Assembly: GCF_000376445.1 (NCBI RefSeq) | Contig: NZ_AQXI01000001.1 | Span: 2,691,734-2,755,733, forward strand | Direction of reading: 5' to 3' | Source of the DNA: Haladaptatus paucihalophilus DX253 | GTDB lineage: Archaea > Halobacteriota > Halobacteria > Halobacteriales > Haladaptataceae | DNA length: 64,000 nt | Part shown: positions 42,488 through 50,201 of the stretch, piece by piece | Layout of the letters: each line of letters starts with the position of its first letter | How positions within the stretch are numbered: the stretch's first letter is position 1 | The notes under the pieces: model-generated | Seen by the model: the letters and a program-made list of their open reading frames with translations, nothing else | The model's database searches: none | What the model was told of the DNA's origin: nothing | Translations under genes and position numbers: made by a program

Positions 42488-42808
42488 CTAGTCCGAGAAC
42501 CGGGCGTTCGACGGTCGTTGGCCCCCTTCGTAGTCGATGGAACGGAATTCGTCTCCGTCGGCGCGTCCGATTCGAAGCCACCCGGTCGCGCCCCGTTCTC
42601 CACAGCCGATGCACTGTCCCGCCGCACGGGCTTCCACCCACGGACCGTCCACTCCGATGTCGGTGAACACCTCGACGAGGAACAACGCGGTATCACAATC
42701 ACAGACGTCGTGGTCCACGAGCGGCCAGATATCGCTTACGCCGACGATTCGGGTATTGTTCACGTTGACCCACGCACCCTCGTCCAGCGTCCGAACCGCA
42801 GTTACCAT
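42488..42808 (-). CDS. Hypothetical protein with cysteine clusters
   Basis: This 106-residue protein starts MVTAVRTLDEGAWVNVNN. Cysteines in VCDCDTALFLVE and QCIGCGERGATGW suggest metal binding. The translation has balanced composition and ends IDYEGGQRPSNARFSD. No family is recognised. It lies upstream of the reductase on the same strand (106-nt gap) and could be transcribed with it. Function unknown. Confidence 0.55.
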   Translation of the reverse strand: MVTAVRTLDEGAWVNVNNTRIVGVSDIWPLVDHDVCDCDTALFLVEVFTDIGVDGPWVEARAAGQCIGCGERGATGWLRIGRADGDEFRSIDYEGGQRPSNARFSD

Positions 42809-43136
42809 GCCCTATCTCCGCGTCTCCGAACCCTCAATACATCGGCGGACGCAATCCCCGCCGAATCACTTGACGCGTCGAAACCGGTTGAACGCTCGAT
42901 ACCTGCACGGCCACCCTATTTCCTGCACGAATTGCCGGAATACGGCGGTCGGAGATAGCAGTGGTTCTTACCGGTATGTGGGAGCAGTGGCCGGAATTAC
43001 GGGTAGAGACGCGATTTAGGGGGCAGGCGACAAAGCGGGTTGTGATGAACATCAGCTATTCAGCCACGCGCCGATTGACGGACCGGTCGGTCGCCGAAAC
43101 GACGGACGAACGGTTCACCGCACGGGGTGACGGACG

Positions 43137-43286
43137 GTGAGCGAAAAGCCGGTGGCCGAACAGACGGTCAGCGAACCGCGCGACGACGACCACTTGAAGG
43201 GCGTCCCGGACGGTGCGGGATGCACGGAAATCTGGGAGCACCTCTCCGACGGTCGGGACGAGGAGGACGACGAACCGGAAGAATGA
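43137..43286 (+). CDS. 49-residue acidic leader protein of the siroheme operon
   Basis: A GTG-started frame encodes 49 residues with the core DHLKGVPDGAGCTEIWEHLS and an acidic end (DEEDDEPEE). Its stop overlaps the CbiX gene's ATG (ATGA), so it is translationally coupled. It has one cysteine. A shorter 30-codon frame (43044-43140) ends in the same way at its start (GTGA), which may form a chain of coupled small genes or be part of a leader. The protein may be a chaperone or small accessory for siroheme formation. Function unknown. Confidence 0.6.
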   Translation: MSEKPVAEQTVSEPRDDDHLKGVPDGAGCTEIWEHLSDGRDEEDDEPEE

Positions 43287-44809
43287 CGGCGGACACGGCG
43301 CTCGTCCTCGTCGGGCACGGCTCACATCGGAACTCGGGGTCCGCCAGACCGGTGTACGACCACGCCGACGAGCTTCGCTCTCGGGGAATCTTCGCCGAGG
43401 TGCGCGAGGCGTTCTGGAAGGAAGCGCCGTCGCTTCGGAACGTCCTTCGAACGGTCGAGTCGACCGACGTGGTCGTCGTCCCACTTTTCACCAGCGAGGG
43501 GTATTTCACGGAACAGGTGCTCCCCCGTGAGCTCCGACTTACCGACGAGTGGGACCTCGACGTGGACAAGCGAGTTCGCTACGCCGACCCGGTCGGGACC
43601 CACGAATCGATGGCCGACGTCATCGTCGAACGTGCCGAACACGTCACCGGCGACCCGTCCGTGGGCCCGGGCGTCGGGTTGGCAATCGTCGGCCACGGCA
43701 CCGAACGAAATCCGAGAAGCGCGAAGGCGACCCGCGACCACGCGAACGCCATCGACCACCGCGAGCGCTTCGACGAGGTGCGCGCGCTGTTCATGGACCA
43801 AGCGCCGTACATCGACGACCTGACCGACCACTTCGAGAGCGACGAACTCGTCGTCGTCCCGCTGTTCGTCGCCGACGGCTACCACACCCAAGAGGATATT
43901 CCGGAGGACATCGGCCTGACCGACGACGCCGAATCGGGGTATCCCGTTCCCGCCGACGTCGATGGCAAACGGGTCTGGTACTCGGGTGCCGTCGGAACCG
44001 AACCGCTCGTCGCGGACGTCGTCATCGAGCGAGCGCGAGCGACGCTCGACGACGGGGATGAGCCGGTCGAAACCACAGAGCAGGCCGACGACGCCGAGCG
44101 TAGCGAGGCCGAGACGGCCCGCGATGCGTTTTTGGGCTGGCTGGCGGACGGGGAGAGCGACGAATCCCACGACGCGACCCGAACGTGGGGGCAACTCACC
44201 ATCACGACCACGCGAACCGCCGACGGTAACCGTCGGTACGAAATCCGGCACGTCGAGGACCGCAGCGCGGAGTCGGACGAACTCGACTCCCACGCGGACC
44301 CGGAGGAGACGCGCGACGCCGTGCGGTTCTCGGACGACGGCGAGTACCGCCCGCTGGCGACGGCGGCGACGCTCCCCACCGGGTGGGTGTGTTCGGACCT
44401 CGACGCCGACGAACTCCTGCGGGCCGTCGAGTTCGTCTATCCGGCGACGATTTCGAACTGGTACCGCGAGCGGAACGGCGAACTCGACGTGAGCCACTTT
44501 CGGGAGACGGCCGAGCGCCAAACCGGCGTGTACGCCGACGTGGAGGACATCGGGCGCGAAGCGCTCGACCACGCCGTCGAAGCCTGCTGTGTGGATTCAC
44601 AGTGCAGTGCGCGGCGCGAATGGGACGCGGCGGACGCCGACGAAATCGCGGTTCCGCGCGGGGACGGCGAGTTCCCCTGCCGGGAGCCGTGTTCGTTGTT
44701 CATCGCGAAGGTGCGGGAGTTTCAGAAGATGGAGGAGTGCGGGGAAGACGACGCCGAAGACGGCTACCGAGCGCGGTACCGGAGCGCACGAAGCGGAGGA
44801 CGAACATGA
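43283..44809 (+). CDS. cbiX: Sirohydrochlorin chelatase CbiX with C-terminal DR2241 Fe-S domain
   Basis: This 508-residue fusion has two CbiX half-domains, at about 1-125 (ALVLVGHGSH, with the catalytic His) and 130-260 (AIVGHGTERN, VVPLFVADGYH). A charged linker follows, then a DR2241-type C-terminal region (about 290-508) with a probable [4Fe-4S] site (CCVDSQC and FPCREPCSLF). CbiX inserts Fe2+ or Co2+ into sirohydrochlorin. With SUMT and precorrin-2 dehydrogenase nearby and a siroheme reductase, iron insertion to siroheme is likelier. The start overlaps the small leader protein and the stop overlaps cobA (ATGA). The Fe-S domain suggests redox control. Confidence 0.88.
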   Translation: MTADTALVLVGHGSHRNSGSARPVYDHADELRSRGIFAEVREAFWKEAPSLRNVLRTVESTDVVVVPLFTSEGYFTEQVLPRELRLTDEWDLDVDKRVRYADPVGTHESMADVIVERAEHVTGDPSVGPGVGLAIVGHGTERNPRSAKATRDHANAIDHRERFDEVRALFMDQAPYIDDLTDHFESDELVVVPLFVADGYHTQEDIPEDIGLTDDAESGYPVPADVDGKRVWYSGAVGTEPLVADVVIERARATLDDGDEPVETTEQADDAERSEAETARDAFLGWLADGESDESHDATRTWGQLTITTTRTADGNRRYEIRHVEDRSAESDELDSHADPEETRDAVRFSDDGEYRPLATAATLPTGWVCSDLDADELLRAVEFVYPATISNWYRERNGELDVSHFRETAERQTGVYADVEDIGREALDHAVEACCVDSQCSARREWDAADADEIAVPRGDGEFPCREPCSLFIAKVREFQKMEECGEDDAEDGYRARYRSARSGGRT

Positions 44810-45639
44810 GCATGCACACTGGAACGGTTTATTTGGTCGGTGCAGGTCCGGGCGACCCGGAACTGCTGACGGTAAAGGCGCGGAAACTGCTGGACGACGC
44901 GGACGTCGTTTGCCACGACAACTTGGCGGACGACCGAATCGTGGAGTCGTGTCCCGAGACCACGGAGCGGATGTACGTCGGCAAGCGCCCCGGTCCGGAC
45001 GGCGAACGGACGACGCAGGAGGAGATAAACCGCCTGCTCGTCCGACTGGCCCGCGAGGGAAAGGACGTCGTTCGACTGAAGGGCGGTGACCCGACGGTCT
45101 TCGGCCGCGGCGGCGAGGAAGCGGAACACCTCGCGGCCGCCGGAATCGACTTCGACATCGTGCCCGGCATCACGAGCGCGGTGGCCGCGCCCGGCGTTGC
45201 CGGGATTCCGGTCACGCACCGCGACCACGCGTCTTGCGTCACTGTCGTCACGGGGCACGAGGACCCGACGAAGGCCGAAAGCGCCCTCGATTGGGACGCG
45301 CTCGCCGCGACGGTCCGGGCGGGCGGAACGCTGGTGATTCTGATGGGCGTCCGCCGACTGCCGGACAACGTGGCCGCGTTGCGTTCCGCTGGCGTCCCGG
45401 CGGACACGCCCGCCGCGATGGTCGAGCGGGCGACCCGCGAGGACGAGTTCACCGTGACGGGGACGCTCGACACCATCGTCGAACGCCGGGACGAGGTGGG
45501 CATCGAACCTCCCGCCGTCACCGTCGTCGGCGACGTCGTTTCTGTCCGCGACCGCGTGGCGGAGTATCTGGACGGCGCGCCGTCCGTCGGCGTTCCGTCG
45601 TTCGCCGACACCGCGGTCTCCGAACGGGGGGTCGAGTGA
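44806..45639 (+). CDS. cobA: Uroporphyrinogen-III C-methyltransferase (SUMT)
   Basis: This 277-residue enzyme makes precorrin-2 from uroporphyrinogen-III using two SAM molecules. Motifs are VGAGPGDPELLT (11-22), RLKGGDPTVFGRGGEE (90-105) and the later VPGITSAVAAPGVAGIP. It is a single-domain protein, with the dehydrogenase/chelatase functions on separate genes. It overlaps cbiX upstream (4 bases) and the TrpD2-like gene downstream (stop and start share bases). The C-terminal acidic tail is probably disordered. The pathway runs uroporphyrinogen-III, precorrin-2, sirohydrochlorin, siroheme. Confidence 0.94.
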   Translation: MSMHTGTVYLVGAGPGDPELLTVKARKLLDDADVVCHDNLADDRIVESCPETTERMYVGKRPGPDGERTTQEEINRLLVRLAREGKDVVRLKGGDPTVFGRGGEEAEHLAAAGIDFDIVPGITSAVAAPGVAGIPVTHRDHASCVTVVTGHEDPTKAESALDWDALAATVRAGGTLVILMGVRRLPDNVAALRSAGVPADTPAAMVERATREDEFTVTGTLDTIVERRDEVGIEPPAVTVVGDVVSVRDRVAEYLDGAPSVGVPSFADTAVSERGVE

Positions 45640-46667
45640 TGGGGCGCGATTTCCGGGAACTCGTCTCGCACGTCGGGTCCGGCCCGAAGTCGGCCGACGA
45701 CATGGACTACGAGGCGGCCAAACTCGCCTTCGGGGAAATCCTCTCCGGCGACGTCTCCCCCGTCGCGCTCGGTGGGTTTTGGGTGGCGAACCGCTGGAAA
45801 CGGAACACGCCCGAGGAACTCGCGGGGTTCGTGGACGCGATGCGCGAAGACTCCGTGTCGGTCGCCGCTCCCGACTGCTCCCCCGTCGATTGCGGCGCGA
45901 ACTACGACGGTAAGGCCAGAACCGCCCTCCTCGGCGTGGCGTCGGGACTGGTCGCGGCGGCCGCCGGAACGCCCGTCGTCGTCCACAGCGGCGACCGCGT
46001 ACCCATGAGCGAGGGATGTGCCTACCGGCACGTCCTCGACGAACTCGGCGTGGACACCGACCTCGACCCCGAGACGAGCGCCGACATGACCGACGAGGTT
46101 GGTTTCGGATTCTACGACCAAGCTCGCTTCAATCCCGGCGTGGCCGCCCTCGAAGCCGACAGGCGCGCCCTCGGCGTGCGGACCTTCGTCAACACCGTGG
46201 AGACGCTCGCCAACCCCGCTGACGCGTCGGTCCACCTCGGAAGCTTCTTCCACACGACGTTCGGCGAGCGAATCGTGAACACGTTCGCCGAGAGTCGAAC
46301 GCAGGACGTGGAACGCGTCCTCATGTTTCAGGGATTGGAAGGCTACGACGACGTTCGACCCGGACGGACGACCGTCGTGGAGTGGGACGGCGCGGAGATA
46401 GAAACGGACCGCCACGGGATGGACTTCGACGGCGACGCCCTCGACGTCGCCGACGTTCCGGCAGACTCGGCGCGCATCACCGAGGAGGTCCTCTCCGGCG
46501 AACGCGACGGCGACCTCGCGGACGCCGTTGCGTTCAACGCCGCGCTCAGGTTGTACGCCCGCGACGACGTGCAATCGATAGACGACGGCGTGGAGCGAGC
46601 GCGGGACGCGCTCGCGGACGGGTCGGCGGCCGACCGACTCGTCGCGCTCCGGCAGTTCGACGGCTGA
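45639..46667 (+). CDS. TrpD2-like protein of the anthranilate phosphoribosyltransferase superfamily
   Basis: The 342-residue protein has the glycosyltransferase-family-4 fold of TrpD. The N-terminal helical domain contains YEAAKLAFGEILSGDVSPVAL. The phosphoribosyl-pyrophosphate loop GTGGD is absent. In its place is NYDGKARTALLGVASGLVAAA, the pattern of YbiB/TrpD2 proteins. VVVHSGDRVPMSEG and TFVNTVETLANPAD are retained. It is therefore unlikely to make phosphoribosyl-anthranilate. It is locked into the siroheme operon by a one-base stop/start overlap with cobA, so a role in siroheme or assimilation control is plausible. E. coli YbiB binds nucleic acid. Confidence 0.8.
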   Translation: MGRDFRELVSHVGSGPKSADDMDYEAAKLAFGEILSGDVSPVALGGFWVANRWKRNTPEELAGFVDAMREDSVSVAAPDCSPVDCGANYDGKARTALLGVASGLVAAAAGTPVVVHSGDRVPMSEGCAYRHVLDELGVDTDLDPETSADMTDEVGFGFYDQARFNPGVAALEADRRALGVRTFVNTVETLANPADASVHLGSFFHTTFGERIVNTFAESRTQDVERVLMFQGLEGYDDVRPGRTTVVEWDGAEIETDRHGMDFDGDALDVADVPADSARITEEVLSGERDGDLADAVAFNAALRLYARDDVQSIDDGVERARDALADGSAADRLVALRQFDG

Positions 46668-46669
46668 AT

Positions 46670-47335
46670 TCAGTCGCCGAGCACTCGCTCCGCGATTTCC
46701 GTCGCTTTCTTCTTCGACCCTTCCTCGGTTTCGGCGCGCCAGACGGCATCCGATTCGACGACCGCACGGACGGCATCTCGGCGCGTCTCCGCCGGAAGTC
46801 CCCGCCGTTTCAGGTCTTCTCGTAGTTCAGCCGTGACGACCGCGACGGTTTCCGCGCCCGCCAGTTCCGGTTCGATTCGCTTCCGGAGTTCGCGGCTCAG
46901 CGCGGGACTCCGCCCGCCGGTCCCGACGGCGACGACCACGTTTCCGTCGCGGGCCGTGGCCGGGACGACGACGCTCCCCGCGTCGCGGCCGCCGTGCTCG
47001 TCCGTTCGATTCACCAGCACTCCTCGCTCGCTCGCCGCTCGCTCGACCGCTTCGTTCAACGCGGCGTCGTCCGTCGCCGCGACGACGAGCGCGGGCGCGG
47101 CCCTGTCGAGCCACGTTCCCACATCGGACGGGTCGATGCGGGCTTTGACGGGCGACAAGGGAGGTCGCTCGTCGCCTTCGTCCTCGAAGAGGGGTTCGAA
47201 TTCGTCCGCGAACGCCGCCGCAACGACGACGACTTCCGCTTCGCGCGCGAAGCGGCGCGCCTTCCGATAGCCGACCCGCCCGCCGCCGAACACGAGCACG
47301 CGCTCCCCGCGGAAGTCGTGGAACAGCGGAATCAT
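46670..47335 (-). CDS. sirC: Precorrin-2 dehydrogenase (siroheme synthase N-terminal type)
   Basis: The 221-residue protein has an NAD-binding Rossmann motif VFGGGRVGYRKARRF (15-29). Family residues follow (LVVAATDDAALNEAV, then VLVNRTDE and VVVPATARDGNVVVAVGTGGRSPALSRELR). It oxidises precorrin-2 to sirohydrochlorin, the substrate of CbiX. It is convergent with the TrpD2-like gene (2-bp gap) and its start overlaps the DUF3891 gene stop by four bases, so it is translated after that protein. It completes the siroheme route together with cobA and cbiX on the other strand. Confidence 0.9.
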   Translation of the reverse strand: MIPLFHDFRGERVLVFGGGRVGYRKARRFAREAEVVVVAAAFADEFEPLFEDEGDERPPLSPVKARIDPSDVGTWLDRAAPALVVAATDDAALNEAVERAASERGVLVNRTDEHGGRDAGSVVVPATARDGNVVVAVGTGGRSPALSRELRKRIEPELAGAETVAVVTAELREDLKRRGLPAETRRDAVRAVVESDAVWRAETEEGSKKKATEIAERVLGD

Positions 47336-48210
47336 TCTCGGAGGGTGAACTCGACCGTCTCGTGCTCGCCGCCGTAGTACGCCCGGAGGAGGGCCGCTTC
47401 GTCGTCGTATCCGCCGTCCGGGACGATTCTCGCGGGAACCGACGCGGTGAGCGGCGCTTCGTCGAACGGGTACGGGTCGAGTCGGAACTCGTCGTCGCCG
47501 AGGGGTGTCACCGTCATCGAGACGTCCGCGGTTTCGGGCGACGTCGGCACCGAATCGATGGTCGTCTCCTCGGGCCATTCGCTGGTGCAGAGGACGAGCG
47601 ACAGGAAGTCCCACACCTGCAGGAGCTCGTAGTTACACCACAGCCTGCTCTCGGTTCCTTCGGGTGGCTCACCCTCCTCGTGCAGCGCGGTGAGGAGGTC
47701 GATGTCGGCGTCCGAAAGTCGTGTGTCGGCGTTCGAACGTCGCTCGTTGCCGTGTTCGCCGTCGGCTTCTCTCCCGTGTAACTCCTCCGCGAGACGGGTC
47801 TGTCGCCGTTCCTCGCGGTCCACGAACTCCTCGAAGGCGGGCGGCGTGTCGGGCCACGACGATGACAGGCCGTAGCGGCGGCGGCGAAGCCCGGAGCCGT
47901 GCATCGACGTCACGAGTCCGGCGTAGTCGTTCAACTCGATGACGCTCTCGATGCCGCCGTCGTAGAACGCCACCCACGCGTCCGCCGGGACGCTCAGGAA
48001 GTCCACGACTTCGCCGTCTTCGAGGTGCGGCCGTCGGTCGTACTCCCACCAGCCATCGTCGTGCGCGTCCGCCGCGAGCACCATCGCGGCGAAGGGTTCG
48101 GGGCGTTCGAACGTTTCGTTCCCCCAGTGCTCGGCGAACCGTCCGGCCAACCTCGCGTGGTCGGGTTGGGTGATGAACCGATAGTGGCCCTCCCCGTCGG
48201 CGATAATCAT
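47332..48210 (-). CDS. DUF3891 family protein
   Basis: This 292-residue acidic protein has the DUF3891 pattern: QPDHARLAGRFAEHWG, an HDDGWWEYD core near residue 52, and conserved histidine/tryptophan residues later in the chain. Metal-dependent hydrolase activity has been suggested for similar folds, but nothing is proven. It is upstream of and translationally coupled to precorrin-2 dehydrogenase (ATGA overlap), so it may serve siroheme biosynthesis or its regulation. The start at 48210 gives MIIADGEGHYRF, which matches the family N-terminus. Confidence 0.75.
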   Translation of the reverse strand: MIIADGEGHYRFITQPDHARLAGRFAEHWGNETFERPEPFAAMVLAADAHDDGWWEYDRRPHLEDGEVVDFLSVPADAWVAFYDGGIESVIELNDYAGLVTSMHGSGLRRRRYGLSSSWPDTPPAFEEFVDREERRQTRLAEELHGREADGEHGNERRSNADTRLSDADIDLLTALHEEGEPPEGTESRLWCNYELLQVWDFLSLVLCTSEWPEETTIDSVPTSPETADVSMTVTPLGDDEFRLDPYPFDEAPLTASVPARIVPDGGYDDEAALLRAYYGGEHETVEFTLRE

Positions 48211-48347
48211 GTCTCGGCATTGGCACGGAACCGGCATAAAAGCGCGTGCCGACCCGCCGTCGGCGGGTCAGCGGGTCGGTCGTCGCGGTTCCCCGCTCGG
48301 CCGCAGTCGGTCGGTTTTTCCTGCCGCCCCGTCGGGGTTTCCCCGTC

Positions 48348-48818
48348 TCACTCCGAATCGGCGTCGGGACCGATGGTGATGACGGCCGTCCCGAACGGTT
48401 CCATCGGCTTTTCGAACGTGGCGGTCAGTTCGTCGTTCGGAAAGATTCCGAGAATGTGCGCCGTCTCGTCCCCGATGTTTCGGATGCTGTGTGGTGCCTC
48501 GACCGGAACGAGTGCGATTTCGCCCGCCGACAGTTCCGTCGTCGCGCTTCCGACCGTCGCCTCCACGGTTCCGGCGGTCACGTGGAGCAACTCCTCGTTG
48601 CTGTCGCGGTGTGTCGGGAGGTAGTTTCCGGGTTCGAGTTCGATGCAGACCACCATCAGGTCCTCCCCCGAAACTCCGCTCGCTTGCGGCGTTCCCGGCG
48701 ACAGCGGGAAGTAGCCGCGTAGTCGCGCGTGGTCGTCGCCTTCTTGCCACACGTCGGTACCTTCGAACTGGTAGAGTCGGACCGGTTGCAGGTCCTCGTC
48801 CCGTGATTGTACTGCCAT
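48348..48818 (-). CDS. Cupin domain protein
   Basis: The protein has 156 residues. The conserved cupin barrel is at about residues 60-130 (HRDSNEELLHVTAGTVEATVG, then ELSAGEIALVPVEAPHSIRN). Metal ligands are probably His71, Glu75 and Glu76 in the first motif and His112 in the second. It may act as a small-molecule-binding or regulatory cupin. Substrate unknown. A TATA-like GGATATAATC on the minus strand at 48874-48883 lies about 57-65 nt upstream of the ATG. It is monocistronic. Confidence 0.8.
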   Translation of the reverse strand: MAVQSRDEDLQPVRLYQFEGTDVWQEGDDHARLRGYFPLSPGTPQASGVSGEDLMVVCIELEPGNYLPTHRDSNEELLHVTAGTVEATVGSATTELSAGEIALVPVEAPHSIRNIGDETAHILGIFPNDELTATFEKPMEPFGTAVITIGPDADSE

Positions 48819-49033
48819 GGTTTTCCCCTCTCTCGTCGCTCGCGGTGGGGTACGCGGAACGAACCGTCCGCGAGATTATATCCCCGTTCGACGCTAGGCG
48901 GATTCGAAGCATCACCCTTTCGTGGGGCAATTTCCCGACAGTAAGGGTGCCGGTAGGCGGTCGCTATCGTCCCGCGGCGACGGCGGTACGGACCCCATAC
49001 TCTTGCGGGGACGGCTCGTGCTGTGGACGAACG

Positions 49034-49300
49034 ATGGCTCCCGAGACGAACCACGCCGACGATTGCGTATCGGACGACTGTTCGCGCTGCCGGGACGACG
49101 CCGTACTTCGCGTCGTCCGCACCGAAATCGACGCTGGCGTGAGTGCCGCCAGACCGTCGTCCGGCGACTCCGCGAGCGTCTGTCGGGACTGTTTCGCCCG
49201 CCTCCGCGCCGACCCGGACGCGTCGTTCAACAGCCTGTTCGAGGACGGGTCCGACGCCGCCCGCTCCACGAGACGGTTCATCAAAATCGAGCGACTGTAG
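49034..49300 (+). CDS. Small cysteine-rich (zinc-binding) protein
   Basis: The protein has 88 residues from MAPETNHADDCVSD. Cysteines at DDCSRCRDD and SVCRDCFARL form two pairs that could hold one zinc ion. The rest is helical and acidic or basic at the ends. No family is recognised. The ATG at 49034 is used. The same open frame extends far upstream only as a shadow of the antisense cupin gene. Function unknown. Convergent with the next cupin gene. Confidence 0.55.
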   Translation: MAPETNHADDCVSDDCSRCRDDAVLRVVRTEIDAGVSAARPSSGDSASVCRDCFARLRADPDASFNSLFEDGSDAARSTRRFIKIERL

Positions 49301-49320
49301 CGTCGTCCGCCGCGTCTTCC

Positions 49321-49626
49321 TCAGTATTCGGGCGGCACGTAGAGGTTGAGCGTTTCGAGCGGCTCATCGCCCGTGTTCGTGATTTCGTGCGTCTCGCGCT
49401 CCTCGATGCACACGAGGTCGCCCGCCGAGAGGTGGACCGTCTCGCCCTCGACGATTGCTTCGCCCTCTCCCGACGCGACGAACAGCCACTGCTCGCTCCC
49501 CTCGTGGCGGTTGTCCGGGCCGCCGGTCGATTGTCCCGGTGACAGCACCATGGAGGCGGCTTGTGCTCGCTCGGTTTCCAGCAGTACGTCGAACCAGTCC
49601 GCCGTTTTCGTGGTCGTTCGCTTCAC
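49321..49626 (-). CDS. Small cupin protein
   Basis: The protein has 101 residues from a GTG. It is a single compact cupin (DNRHEGSEQWLFVASGEGEA, then VHLSAGDLVCIEERETHEITN). Metal ligands are His and Glu in HEGSEQW and His in ETHEIT. It resembles stand-alone cupins that bind small metabolites. Its substrate is unknown. The GTG at 49626 gives the natural length; upstream codons in this frame are shadow sequence, and the divergent gene begins about 100 nt away at 49726. It is probably independent. Confidence 0.65.
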   Translation of the reverse strand: MKRTTTKTADWFDVLLETERAQAASMVLSPGQSTGGPDNRHEGSEQWLFVASGEGEAIVEGETVHLSAGDLVCIEERETHEITNTGDEPLETLNLYVPPEY

Positions 49627-49725
49627 GGGTTCGCGTTCGTTTCCAAGCGCCAGAAGCGTTCGGGGTAGCTGTGCAGCAGCACGGCCACTCGTCGATTTAT
49701 GTTCGCTCGACCCGTTTTGGTAGCC

Positions 49726-50109
49726 ATGCCAGAGAGGGGGTACGCGGAGAACGCGGCTGGCGGGGGATTGCTGTCGCTGCTCTACCGGCTTCGTCGGGGG
49801 GACTCGGTGACGGTCGGCACCGACACCGGACCGCTCAGAAGTCCGCGGCAGTTCACCGTCGAACGAATCGCCGAGGAGCGCTCGGCGCGCGACGACGAGA
49901 TATATTACCGGGTCCACCTTCGCGGGTCGCGCGACGGCCACTACGTGGTGATGCCCGAGAAACCGCAAGGGAAGGGCGCTCACGTCCCGCCAGAGCTGTT
50001 CTATCAGCACCCGAACGACAGCGACAGGTGGGGCGAACCGGCGGAGGACACCGAGGGGAGCGTCGTCTTCCTTCGAGTAACCGCCGGAACGCCGGTATCG
50101 ACGGAGTAG
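49726..50109 (+). CDS. Hypothetical protein
   Basis: The protein has 127 residues from MPERGYAENAAGGG. An N-terminal helical piece (LLSLLYRLRRGD) leads to a beta-rich domain (TVERIAEERSARDDEIYYRVHL, DGHYVVMPEKPQGKG, SVVFLRVTAGTP). It has no cysteines or catalytic motif. The ATG at 49726 was chosen over 49699, which would extend into the divergent promoter. Composition fits a real haloarchaeal gene. Function unknown. Confidence 0.55.
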   Translation: MPERGYAENAAGGGLLSLLYRLRRGDSVTVGTDTGPLRSPRQFTVERIAEERSARDDEIYYRVHLRGSRDGHYVVMPEKPQGKGAHVPPELFYQHPNDSDRWGEPAEDTEGSVVFLRVTAGTPVSTE

Positions 50110-50201
50110 AGTGGCGGGGAGACTGGTTCCGAGGTTCCGAGACGGTCGGACTGTTCCCGACGGTCGAACCGACTCCCGACGGTGGACCGACTTCGGGACG
50201 G

